Shown here piece after piece: positions 1-7,364 of a DNA stretch of 35,607 bases (position 1 is its first letter; the number at the start of each line of letters is the position of its first letter). The notes beneath the pieces were generated by a model that made no database searches, was not told the origin of the DNA, and saw nothing but the letters and a program-made list of their open reading frames with translations. Source of the stretch: Elusimicrobiota bacterium (lineage in GTDB: Bacteria; Elusimicrobiota; Elusimicrobia; JACQPE01); contig JACQPE010000162.1 of assembly GCA_016207685.1 (NCBI GenBank), forward strand, positions 1 through 35,607, given 5' to 3'. Position numbers and translations under genes: made by a program.

Positions 1-488
1 GCCTCGCGTCTCTCCACCGCCCCCGCCACCGCATAAAAGGCCCCTCCGAAGAGCACATTGGCGGCTAATTCATTCGTTAGGAAGGGCAAAGCGGCCCCAT
101 AGCACAGGGCCAAGCCGCTCATGGTGTGGGGATAAAGAGAGGTTGTCAGCCAGACGCCCAGATTGCTTAAGGCAAAGAAGATCAGGGAGGAAGCAGCCAG
201 TCCCATGGATCGTCCCATGGCGCTTGATCCGAGGAAGCGTCCCAGCGCCCAGGTGATGACAAAGCTGCCATAGACAAAAAGAAGGGTGCTATGCCACCCC
301 CGGACAATATCCGATAGGGCCAGGATTCCCAGGGGAATGAGAATTCCTAATAAACGATTTTTAATTTTATTGCCTGCAAAGAATGCCATGGCTCCCGTGG
401 GGGTGAAGTTAGGGGGATGCGGGAGAATGCGCGCCAGGGCGCCTAGGAGGACTAATCCTGCGTATAAAACAGAGAGTTTTTTATTCAT
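1..488 (-). CDS. DUF6580-type small membrane protein (3' end outside window)
   Basis: Reading the minus strand from the ATG at 488-486 gives an open frame of 162 codons that runs off the left edge. It begins MNKKLSVLYAGLVLLGALAR and continues with a R-I-L-P-H-P-P-N-F-T-P-T-G-A-M-A-F-F-A-G motif, which I recognise as typical of the DUF6580 family of putative multi-pass membrane proteins. Several hydrophobic segments follow, for example around residues 45-60, 70-85, 95-115 and 120-155. An AAGGAG Shine-Dalgarno (minus strand, 498-503) sits 9 nt before the start, which supports this start. The gene is divergent from the antiporter and looks unrelated to the glycan cluster. The function of the family is unknown; a transport role is only a guess. 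The family call rests on motif memory, not a search. Confidence 0.75.
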   Translation of the reverse strand, partial: MNKKLSVLYAGLVLLGALARILPHPPNFTPTGAMAFFAGNKIKNRLLGILIPLGILALSDIVRGWHSTLLFVYGSFVITWALGRFLGSSAMGRSMGLAASSLIFFALSNLGVWLTTSLYPHTMSGLALCYGAALPFLTNELAANVLFGGAFYAVAGAVERRE

Positions 489-634
489 GTCAAGGAACTC
501 CTTCAGTATTTATGGTTTTCATGATCAACCGGCTGGGCCGGTAATGGATATTAGCGTTTTTCTGATAGGGGTTCAACGCGCTGGGACAAGGAGAACCCGG
601 AGCGCCGGCCGACGAGCGGCCTTGATGAGTCCTT
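489..634. other. Divergent intergenic region with two GC-rich hairpins
   Basis: This gap separates two divergent genes and should hold both promoters. Two perfect short inverted repeats are visible: ACCGGC-TGG-GCCGGT at 528-542 and GGCCG-acgag-CGGCC at 607-621. They could be operator sites or RNA hairpins. TATGAT (634-639) and TAGAAT (639-644) resemble -10 boxes but overlap the first ATG of the antiporter, which hints that the real antiporter start may be further in. No convincing -35 box pairs with them. Confidence 0.35.
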
Positions 635-2020
635 ATGATAGAATTAGTTTTAATGTCAGCGTCTGATATGGGCTCCCTTGCCTTGACCCTGGGCGTTCTT
701 GTGGTCGGCGCTCATCTGTTGGGTTATTTTTTTGAGCGTTTGCGCCAGCCGCCGCTGATTGGCGAAATTTTGGCGGGTGTTCTTCTTGGCCCCTTTGTTT
801 TGGCCCATTTGGCGCCGGAGATATCTTCCACTATATTCGGAACTAACGGCGCCAATGACGTGATGGTCAAAATTGTTTTGCATTTCATTTATTGGCTGGG
901 GCTTTTACTGCTCATGTTTATTGCCGGCAGCGATACGCGGAGGTTGATGGCGCCTGAAAACCATCGTCCCCTCGCATGGCTGCTTGGCATTGGCATCCCG
1001 CTTCCGTTTTTTTTCGTGATTGCTTTGGCCATGACCTCGCTCCTGCCTTTAGATTCGTTGACCGGAAAAGCGGGCAACCCAACATCCGCCATGTTAGTGC
1101 TGGCGATTTCCGTAGCCGTCACATCTATCCCGGTTCTTTCTCGGATTTTTTACGATATTGGCATCCTTCAGACGCGTTTTGCCGGCCTGATTTTAAGCTT
1201 TGCGGTGATTGAGGACATCGTGCTGTGGGGGGTTTTGGCTGTGGCTACTTCTCTGGTTGGTTACAGCGGAAGTTCCAGTTTAGGTTTATTAGGCCACATG
1301 GGAGCGCATGTTGGCGCTTCCTTGATTTATATGGCTATCGGACTGTGGGTGGCCCCGGTTGCCTTAAGGCGGTTGCATCGCTCGCCGTGGAATTTTTTGG
1401 CCGCGCGATCCCCGATTGCGTATATTTTATCCATTATGCTGGTCTATGCCGCCATTGCATCGGCAATGGATGTTACCGTGGTGTTTGCGGCATTTCTAGC
1501 GGGCTTTGGAATTGTCGGCGGCATCGGCGGACATGAAAGACCTCGTTTTGCCACGGCGTTAGACTCGCTGGCCAAGGTCTCGATGGCCTTTTTTATACCT
1601 ATTTATTTTGCGATGGTTGGTTATCGGTTGGTTTTCGGGCAGGAATTTTCTCTAGGAATGCTATTGATTTTTATTATCGGGTCCACGGCTCTCTGTTTGG
1701 TATCCATCGCCGCCGCAGCTAGGTTGGCCGGCTTTCGGGGATTGGATATTATAAATCTGGCCATCGTAAAGAATGCCCGCGGGGGTCCTGGAATTGTTTT
1801 GGCCAGCGTGGCTTACGAGCAGGGGATTATTAACGCCGGATTTTATACGACATTAGTGTTGACCGCCTTGTTGACGTCCCAGGCAGCGGGCGCTTGGCTG
1901 CGTTTTATCCTCTCTCGAGGCTGGCCGCTGCTTTCGACGGGTCCTTCCAATGGGGCCATCAATGCCCCGGCTCCCGCGGATTTGAGTTTTGTCCCTCCAT
2001 TGGAAATTGAGCGGCGATGA
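635..2020 (+). CDS. Kef-type (CPA2) cation:proton antiporter
   Basis: The product (461 aa) is a hydrophobic protein with about 12 membrane segments. It is a member of the Na+/H+ exchanger-type CPA2 superfamily, which exchanges Na+ or K+ for protons across the inner membrane. Visible family marks are the N-terminal R-L-R-Q-P-P-L-I-G-E-I-L-A-G-V-L-L-G-P stretch (about residues 36-54), A-A-F-L-A-G-F-G-I near residue 285, and N-A-R-G-G-P-G-I-V-L-A-S near residue 380. It ends soon after the membrane domain, so it lacks the cytoplasmic RCK/TrkA-N domain of KefB/KefC. ATGs at 653 and 668 are alternative starts. None has a good Shine-Dalgarno, and -10-like boxes overlap the ATG at 635. The gene lies outside the glycan operon and is separated from it by a promoter-bearing gap. 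Ion specificity cannot be read from the sequence. Confidence 0.85.
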   Translation: MIELVLMSASDMGSLALTLGVLVVGAHLLGYFFERLRQPPLIGEILAGVLLGPFVLAHLAPEISSTIFGTNGANDVMVKIVLHFIYWLGLLLLMFIAGSDTRRLMAPENHRPLAWLLGIGIPLPFFFVIALAMTSLLPLDSLTGKAGNPTSAMLVLAISVAVTSIPVLSRIFYDIGILQTRFAGLILSFAVIEDIVLWGVLAVATSLVGYSGSSSLGLLGHMGAHVGASLIYMAIGLWVAPVALRRLHRSPWNFLAARSPIAYILSIMLVYAAIASAMDVTVVFAAFLAGFGIVGGIGGHERPRFATALDSLAKVSMAFFIPIYFAMVGYRLVFGQEFSLGMLLIFIIGSTALCLVSIAAAARLAGFRGLDIINLAIVKNARGGPGIVLASVAYEQGIINAGFYTTLVLTALLTSQAAGAWLRFILSRGWPLLSTGPSNGAINAPAPADLSFVPPLEIERR

Positions 2021-2050
2021 TCCTAAGGGGTTAATCCGCTTTGTATTTTT
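2010..2050 (+). terminator. Possible weak intrinsic terminator after the antiporter
   Basis: AGCGG (2010-2014) can pair with CCGCT (2036-2040), followed by TTGTATTTTT. The stem is only 5 bp and the loop is about 21 nt, so this is a weak candidate. Its position directly after the antiporter stop is the main reason for listing it. Confidence 0.25.
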
Positions 2051-2091
2051 AGTCCCTAAATCGGGGCGTCATGATAGAAAAGGTGGCTCTT

Positions 2092-2100
2092 TGCTATACT
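2092..2100 (+). promoter_or_regulatory. Extended -10 promoter for the glycan operon
   Basis: TGCTATACT fits the extended -10 pattern TGnTATAAT with 5 of 6 matches in the hexamer. There is no good -35 at 17 nt, which is tolerated by extended -10 promoters. Transcription would start near 2107, about 50 nt before the likely ATG at 2156. It is the best candidate for the start of the 2156-8473 sugar module. Confidence 0.5.
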
Positions 2101-2142
2101 TTTTTGTTGAATTTTTAGCGAGATGAAAATATCGCAGCAATC

Positions 2143-2148
2143 AAGGAG
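2143..2148 (+). promoter_or_regulatory. Shine-Dalgarno that fixes the start of the 3-dehydratase gene
   Basis: AAGGAG lies 7 nt before the ATG at 2156. It favours this start over the upstream in-frame ATG at 2123, which has no comparable ribosome site. Confidence 0.7.
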
Positions 2149-2155
2149 TTGTTCG

Positions 2156-3349
2156 ATGAGCATCAAATATCATTTGGCCGAAGACACCATTGATCACAAG
2201 GACATTGATCGTCTGGTCGCTTGGCTTAAAACGTACCCTCGTTTGACCAAGGGCCAAGTGACGGTTCAATTTGAGGAAAAGTGGAGCCAGTGGCTCGGTC
2301 AGAAATATTCGCTTTTTAATAACTCCGGTTCGTCGGCCAATCTGTTGATGTATGACACGCTTTTGCTGTCCAACCGCTTGAAAAATAAGAAAGTTGTCGT
2401 GCCGAGCGTGGGCTGGGTCACGACCGTAGCCCCGGCGATTCAGTTCGGCTTTGAGCCCTTGATGTGCGAGGCGGACCAAGACACGTTTGGTTTAGACTTG
2501 AATCATTTGGAAGATTTGCTCAAAAAGCATAACCCCAGCACCGTAGTTTTGGTACAGGTTTTGGGCGTGCCCCACAAGATGATGGAGATCATGGCCTTAA
2601 AGGAAAAATACGGCTTTTTCTTGTTGGAGGATGCCTGCGCGGCTCTGGGCGCGTCCTACCAAGGGCAGAAAGTGGGGACCTTCGGTGAAATGTCGAGTTT
2701 CTCTTTTTATTTCGGCCATCAGTTTTCTACGATCGAAGGAGGCATGGTATCAACGAACGACAAGCAATTTTTGGATATCCTGCGCATGATGCGCAGCCAC
2801 GGCTGGAGCAAAGATTTGGACCGTCCGGCGCATGAAGCCTTGGTGCAAAAATATCAGGTTAATGACTTTCACTCCCCCTTTGTTTTTTACGAGCCCGGTT
2901 TTAACTTGCGCTCGACGGACCTGCAGGCTCATATCGGCTTGGGCCAATTGGAGAAAGCCGAATGGATCATCTCGCGCCGCCAGGAGAATCACTCGTGTTA
3001 CATCAGGCATTTGGGGTCGAAGTTTTATGTTCAAAAGCCCCCTGCGGGTTCGGTGACATGCAGTATTTCTTTCGGGATGTTGGCTCATTCCACCGAGGAG
3101 CGCCAGGCCATTGTCAATGCCTTGGTTGCCAACGGCATCGAAACCCGCATTTTCTCCGCGGGCAACCTGGGACTGCATCCTTTTTGGTACAACCGCTATG
3201 GAAAATTTAGCGCGCCCATGGCCGATAAAATTCACCATTGCGGCCTTTTTTTGCCGAATAATCCCTCTCTTAAACTTGAAGATGTTGATTTTATTTCTCA
3301 AGTGGTGTTGAATTCAGTTCAAAAATCCAACCTGGCCGTAGCGGCATGA
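2156..3349 (+). CDS. ColD-like PLP-dependent sugar 3-dehydratase (DegT/DnrJ fold)
   Basis: The protein (397 aa from ATG 2156) has the DegT/DnrJ/EryC1/StrS aminotransferase fold. The N-S-G-S-S-A-N substrate/PLP loop is near residue 57 and the PLP-nitrogen Asp lies in L-L-E-D-A-C near residue 159. The Schiff-base Lys expected in the S-F-x-x-x-K-x-x-x-x-x-E-G-G block is His here: F-Y-F-G-H-Q-F-S-T-I-E-G-G, His at about residue 188. That replacement is the hallmark of 3-dehydratases such as ColD (GDP-4-keto-6-deoxymannose 3-dehydratase) and RfbH/E1, which remove the C3 hydroxyl instead of transaminating. I see no obvious Fe-S cysteine cluster of RfbH type, so ColD is the closer model. The next gene overlaps by ATGA and resembles the reductase that follows ColD. 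Likely product: a nucleotide-linked 4-keto-3-deoxy or 3,6-dideoxy sugar. The nucleotide (GDP or CDP) is not known. Confidence 0.82.
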   Translation: MSIKYHLAEDTIDHKDIDRLVAWLKTYPRLTKGQVTVQFEEKWSQWLGQKYSLFNNSGSSANLLMYDTLLLSNRLKNKKVVVPSVGWVTTVAPAIQFGFEPLMCEADQDTFGLDLNHLEDLLKKHNPSTVVLVQVLGVPHKMMEIMALKEKYGFFLLEDACAALGASYQGQKVGTFGEMSSFSFYFGHQFSTIEGGMVSTNDKQFLDILRMMRSHGWSKDLDRPAHEALVQKYQVNDFHSPFVFYEPGFNLRSTDLQAHIGLGQLEKAEWIISRRQENHSCYIRHLGSKFYVQKPPAGSVTCSISFGMLAHSTEERQAIVNALVANGIETRIFSAGNLGLHPFWYNRYGKFSAPMADKIHHCGLFLPNNPSLKLEDVDFISQVVLNSVQKSNLAVAA

Positions 3350-4281
3350 GCCTTTTGGTTACGGGTGGCAACGGCCTTTTGGGCCAGGCGCTGCGCGAAT
3401 TGTGCCCCAGCGCCGTCTTTGCCGCGCGCCGCGATGCCGATCTGACTGATCTTTCTCAAACCAGGGCGCTTTTCACGCGCCATAAGCCTTCTCAGGTGAT
3501 CCATGCCGCGGCTTTGGTGGGAGGCGTGAAGCGCAACGCTGAAAAGAACGCGGATTTCGCTTTAGTCAATTCTCAAATTAACGCCAATGTGCTCACGGCC
3601 TCGCGTGAAACCGGGGTAACCAGGCTTCTCTCATTTCTGGCCAGCTGCGCTTTCGGCGGTTGGGAAAAGGGCAAATTAAGCGAAGACGATCTCTACCAAG
3701 GCGCACCCTATGACGGCAATTCGGGCTACGGCTATTCTAAGCGCATGCTCGACGTCGAATTGCGGCTCATCAGCCGCCAGTACGGGGTTCATTACTCCAG
3801 CTTGACGCCGGTGAGCATGTATGGGCCTTATGATAATTGGGACTTGGAAGATGGTCACGTGGTGAGCGCCTTGATCCATAGATGTTATCTCGCGAAGCGC
3901 GATGGGAAGGCCCTGGATGTTTGGGGCAAAGGCGAGGCGGTGCGTCAATTCATTTTTGTCAAGGACGTCGCCCGCTTGGCGCTTGAGACCTTGCGCCGCA
4001 ATGACGATTCGGAAACAATGATCGTGGCCGCAGGCGGCGGCATCGCCATCAAGGATTTGGTCTCTGAAGTAGCGAAGGCCATGGATTTCAGGGGACCGGT
4101 CCATTTTGACGCCGCAAAACCCGAGGGACAGAAAATCAAGGTTTTAGAAAGCAGAATTTTTAAGTCGCGTTATCCTGATTTTGAATTTACGCCCCTGGAC
4201 CAAGGGCTGCGCTTCACCGTGGATTGGTTTTTGAAAAATATCGCCCAAGAGACCGGCAAAACGGAGGCCTCCGTTCAATGA
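3346..4281 (+). CDS. GDP-L-fucose synthase-like NAD(P)-dependent sugar epimerase/reductase
   Basis: An extended short-chain dehydrogenase of 311 aa. The Rossmann motif T-G-G-N-G-L-L-G is at residues 6-13. The catalytic Y-x3-K is Y128/K132 in G-Y-G-Y-S-K. C101 and H171 match the Cys and His that act in epimerisation by GDP-fucose synthase (Fcl/WcaG) and its colitose counterpart ColC. The catalytic Ser position appears to be Ala99 next to Ser100, so the active site may be altered or the alignment off by one. It overlaps the 3-dehydratase by 4 nt (ATGA), implying coupled translation. Role (inference): epimerise and/or reduce the 4-keto-deoxysugar made upstream. It could instead act on ordinary 4-keto-6-deoxymannose. 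A 4,6-dehydratase (GMD) is not in the window. Confidence 0.8.
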   Translation: MSLLVTGGNGLLGQALRELCPSAVFAARRDADLTDLSQTRALFTRHKPSQVIHAAALVGGVKRNAEKNADFALVNSQINANVLTASRETGVTRLLSFLASCAFGGWEKGKLSEDDLYQGAPYDGNSGYGYSKRMLDVELRLISRQYGVHYSSLTPVSMYGPYDNWDLEDGHVVSALIHRCYLAKRDGKALDVWGKGEAVRQFIFVKDVARLALETLRRNDDSETMIVAAGGGIAIKDLVSEVAKAMDFRGPVHFDAAKPEGQKIKVLESRIFKSRYPDFEFTPLDQGLRFTVDWFLKNIAQETGKTEASVQ

Positions 4282-5225
4282 GCGCCGGCGCGTTGAATAT
4301 TTTAATCACCGGTGGAGCCGGGTACTTGGGTTCGACGCTTACGAAAATATTGCTTGACGTGGGCCATCGGGTGACGGTGTTGGATAATTTTCTTTTCGGC
4401 CAGGCCAGCCTTCTCGATTGTTGCGCATATGAAACTTTTAATGTTGTTCGGGGCGATAGCCGGGACGAGCGCCTCTTGATCGAGCTGCTCAAAGACAAGG
4501 ATGTGGTTATTCCATTGGCCGCCTTGGTCGGCGCTCCTTTGTGCGACCGGGATCGCGTGGCGGCGGAATCCACCAATACGGGAGCCGTGCGTTCCATCTG
4601 CAAATTAGCCGGCAAAACCCAGAGAATATTGTTTCCGACAACCAACAGCGGCTATGGCTTGGGGCAGGGCAACATGCACTGCACGGAAGAAACGCCGCTA
4701 AGCCCGATCTCGCTTTATGGCGAAACCAAGGCCCAGGCTGAAAAGGCCGTGTTGGACCGCGGCCATTCCATCACATTTCGGTTAGCCACGGTTTTTGGCG
4801 CGTCGCCGCGCATGCGGCTGGATTTGCTCGTCAACGATTTTGTTCACCGGGCCGTGCATGACCGGGCGGTCGTTATTTTTGAGGGCCATTTTAAGCGCAA
4901 TTACATTCATGTGCGCGACGTGGCCAAGGCTTTTGTTCACGGCATCAATCATTTTGAGGCCATGAAAAACAAACCTTACAATGTGGGACTCGAAGACGCC
5001 AATCTCTCTAAAACAGAGCTGTGCCAGGAGATACGGAAAATTATTCCCAATTTTATTTTTTTGGAAGCCCCTATCGGCGAGGACCCGGACAAGCGCAATT
5101 ACATCGTCTCGAACGCCCGAATTTTGGCGACGGGCTATCAGCCTGATTGGAGTCTTGAGCGCGGCATTCGGGAACTGGTCAAATGTTATAAAATACTTCG
5201 TAAATCCGTTTATGCCAACGTTTAG
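4278..5225 (+). CDS. NAD-dependent nucleotide-sugar epimerase/dehydratase
   Basis: The extended-SDR fold is clear: T-G-G-A-G-Y-L-G at residues 11-18 and Y147-G-E-T-K151 as the catalytic pair, in a 315-residue protein. I chose ATG 4278 because it overlaps the previous stop as ATGA and has GGAGG at 4263-4267; the frame is open further upstream but without support. The family includes UDP-sugar 4-epimerases, 4,6-dehydratases and reductases, and the sequence does not separate these. It lies between the Fcl-like reductase and the GHMP kinase. The Y-N-V-G block near residue 235 and N-Y-I-H-V-R-D near residue 211 are typical substrate-side motifs of sugar epimerases. Confidence 0.8.
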   Translation: MSAGALNILITGGAGYLGSTLTKILLDVGHRVTVLDNFLFGQASLLDCCAYETFNVVRGDSRDERLLIELLKDKDVVIPLAALVGAPLCDRDRVAAESTNTGAVRSICKLAGKTQRILFPTTNSGYGLGQGNMHCTEETPLSPISLYGETKAQAEKAVLDRGHSITFRLATVFGASPRMRLDLLVNDFVHRAVHDRAVVIFEGHFKRNYIHVRDVAKAFVHGINHFEAMKNKPYNVGLEDANLSKTELCQEIRKIIPNFIFLEAPIGEDPDKRNYIVSNARILATGYQPDWSLERGIRELVKCYKILRKSVYANV

Positions 5226-5244
5226 AAATCCTAATTAACCCCCG

Positions 5245-6342
5245 ATGATCATTACTCGAACGCCTTTTCGCGTTTCATTTTTCGGCGGCGGAACAGACTA
5301 TCCCGTTTGGTATGAGGAACATGGCGGGGCCGTGCTGGCGACGGCCATTGACAAGTATTGTTATATCACATGCCGTTACCTGCCGCCTTTTTTTGAACAT
5401 CGCACGCGTATCCTGTATTCCAAAATCGAAAACGTGAGGTCGCATGATGAAATTGAGCATCCGTCGGCGCGGGCGACGCTTGAGTTTATGAATATTTCGG
5501 AGGGTCTGGAGATTCATCATGACGGTGATTTGCCGGCGCGCACGGGCCTTGGGTCCAGTTCCGCTTTTACCGTGGGACTGCTTCACGCGCTTTATGCGCT
5601 TAAGAATACGATGCCTACCAAGCAAAAATTGGCTCAAGAGGCGATTCATATCGAGCAGAATATTCTTGGGGAGAACGTGGGCTGCCAAGACCAGATTTTG
5701 GCGGCTTATGGTGATTTTTGCCGGATTGATTTTCATCCCGCGCATAGGAATCGGACCGTCAATTTTACCGTGACACCGATGATTGTCAGCCGGACCCGCC
5801 GTCAAGAGATGCATGATCACCTGCTGCTATTTTTTACCGGATTTTCTCGTATCGCTTCGGAGGTGGCCAAAGAACAGGTGGACCGGACAAAGGAAAAGAC
5901 GCCGGAGTTGGCCACGATGCGCCAAATGGTGGACGAAGCGATCGGCATTTTAACGGGAACCGGCGACATCAAAGATTTCGGCCGGCTTTTAAATGAAAAT
6001 TGGAAAATCAAGCGCAGCTTGACCTCAAGGATTTCGACGCCTCAAATCGATCAAATTTATGAAACGGCCCTGCGCGCCGGAGCTTTGGGCGGCAAGCTTT
6101 TGGGCGCCGGAGGCGGAGGTTTTATGTTATTATTTGCTTCTCCGGACCGGCATCGGAAAATTAGAGAGCAATTGAATCAGTATATGTATGTTCCATTTTC
6201 TTTTGAGGATGGCGGGAGCCAGATTATTTTTTATCAACCGTCGCTCTATGAGGATTTCCATAAAAATCATTCCGGACCCCTATCCGGGCCGGGCCAGCAT
6301 TGGCGCCAAGAAAGTCTAAAGGAACCCAAGGAAGTTCAATAA
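5245..6342 (+). CDS. GHMP-family sugar kinase, HddA-like
   Basis: The protein (365 aa) begins M-I-I-T-R-T-P-F-R-V-S-F-F-G-G-G-T-D-Y-P, the usual start of D-glycero-D-manno-heptose-7-phosphate kinase (HddA)-type enzymes. The ATP-binding GHMP loop P-A-R-T-G-L-G-S-S-S-A is at residues 97-107 and the C-terminal glycine motif L-G-A-G-G-G-G-F near 286-293. Known relatives phosphorylate a sugar (phosphate) at C1 before nucleotide transfer. No heptose isomerase (GmhA), phosphatase (GmhB) or nucleotidyltransferase (HddC) is next to it. Those may lie elsewhere, or the substrate may not be heptose. It is followed by a TAATG 1-nt overlap with the E1 alpha gene. The ribosome site is weak, but the start agrees with the family. 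Confidence 0.85.
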   Translation: MIITRTPFRVSFFGGGTDYPVWYEEHGGAVLATAIDKYCYITCRYLPPFFEHRTRILYSKIENVRSHDEIEHPSARATLEFMNISEGLEIHHDGDLPARTGLGSSSAFTVGLLHALYALKNTMPTKQKLAQEAIHIEQNILGENVGCQDQILAAYGDFCRIDFHPAHRNRTVNFTVTPMIVSRTRRQEMHDHLLLFFTGFSRIASEVAKEQVDRTKEKTPELATMRQMVDEAIGILTGTGDIKDFGRLLNENWKIKRSLTSRISTPQIDQIYETALRAGALGGKLLGAGGGGFMLLFASPDRHRKIREQLNQYMYVPFSFEDGGSQIIFYQPSLYEDFHKNHSGPLSGPGQHWRQESLKEPKEVQ

Positions 6343-7364
6343 TGACCGCAGCCGTCCGTTCAGGCCAGCGCTCAAAATTACCGATGGGCTACGGTCGAAA
6401 AAAACTCACCAAGGAGGAGGGCCTGAAGCTCTACCGGCAACTTTTGCTGGCGCGATTATGCGAGGAAAAAATTAGGGAAGAATATTTTAACGATGAAATG
6501 AAAACACCCGTGCATTTAGGCATCGGGGGCGAAGCCATCGCCGTCGGTGTTTGTCACTGCCTGGCTCCCGGCACAAGAACTTTTGGCACATATCGCAATC
6601 ACACTCTCTATTTGACCAAAAGCGGCGATGTAGACGGATTTTTTGCGGAACTCTACGGCAGGGCAACGGGCCCGGGCAAGGGAAAGGCGGGATCCATGCA
6701 TTTAATGAATCCCCAAAAAGGATTGGTTGCGACCTCGGCCGTCGTGGCCACGACCGTGCCTTTGGCCGTGGGCGATGCCTTGGCCCAAAGTTATCTTAAG
6801 ACTGGCGCCATGTCCGTGGCCTTTTTCGGTGACGGCGCCGTTGAGGAGGGCGCATTCTGGGAGAGTTTGAATTTTGCCTGTTTGAAGCGGCTGCCGGTTT
6901 TGTTCGTGTGTGAAGACAACGATTTGGCTATTCATACGGCCAGGGCCCAGCGCCGGGGCTTTGCCTCATTAAGGAATACCGTGGCCACATATGATTGTCA
7001 TGCCGCGGAAGGCGACGGCGCCAGTGTAACGAATGTTATTCGTCTGACTCGCCAAGTGATGGGGCGCATGGCTAAAGACCCCAAGCCCGGATTTATTCGC
7101 TTGGCATATTTTCGTTTTTTAGAACATGTCGGACCCAGGGAAGATTTTGACGCGGGCTACAGGCCGCGCCCCCCTGAACAATTACTTCGAAAAATGGACC
7201 CGGTTGTACGCTTTGAAAAGGAATTGGTCCCCCTGGGCCTGCGCGAACGCGATCTTGCTCCCATCCGCGCTGAACTCAAGGCGCTGATTGACGCCGGCGT
7301 GGCCAAGGCAAAGGCCGCTCCGTTTCCGCAGGCGGCTGAACTCACGACGGATGTTTACGTCTGA
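6342..7364 (+). CDS. Thiamine-diphosphate-dependent dehydrogenase-type E1, alpha subunit
   Basis: The product (340 aa) matches the alpha subunit of pyruvate/2-oxoacid dehydrogenase E1 and acetoin dehydrogenase. The ThDP/Mg motif is intact: G163-D-G, 27 residues, then N193. The block H-L-G-I-G-G-E-A-I-A near residue 50 and G-K-G-K-A-G-S-M-H near 110 are family marks. Start ATG 6342 overlaps the kinase stop by one base and follows AAGGAAG; the longer frame from 6300 lies inside the kinase gene. No lipoyl E2 or E3 gene is present, so a role in central metabolism is unlikely. In avilamycin, aldgamycin and (with another ThDP enzyme, YerE) yersiniose pathways, ThDP enzymes add a two-carbon unit to a keto-sugar. 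By inference this pair could do the same with the upstream 3-deoxy-4-ketosugar. Confidence 0.85.
   Translation: MTAAVRSGQRSKLPMGYGRKKLTKEEGLKLYRQLLLARLCEEKIREEYFNDEMKTPVHLGIGGEAIAVGVCHCLAPGTRTFGTYRNHTLYLTKSGDVDGFFAELYGRATGPGKGKAGSMHLMNPQKGLVATSAVVATTVPLAVGDALAQSYLKTGAMSVAFFGDGAVEEGAFWESLNFACLKRLPVLFVCEDNDLAIHTARAQRRGFASLRNTVATYDCHAAEGDGASVTNVIRLTRQVMGRMAKDPKPGFIRLAYFRFLEHVGPREDFDAGYRPRPPEQLLRKMDPVVRFEKELVPLGLRERDLAPIRAELKALIDAGVAKAKAAPFPQAAELTTDVYV

Noticed and set aside
286-666. Open frame of 126 codons on the plus strand
   Set aside because: It is antisense to the DUF6580-type gene, which has a good ribosome site and recognisable family motif; the plus-strand product has no such features.
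2750-3301. Minus-strand open frame of 183 codons
   Set aside because: Lies fully within the ColD-like gene with no ribosome site or recognisable protein; a shadow frame.
5275-5820. Minus-strand open frame of 181 codons
   Set aside because: Antisense to the GHMP kinase; basic, low-complexity product with no motif.
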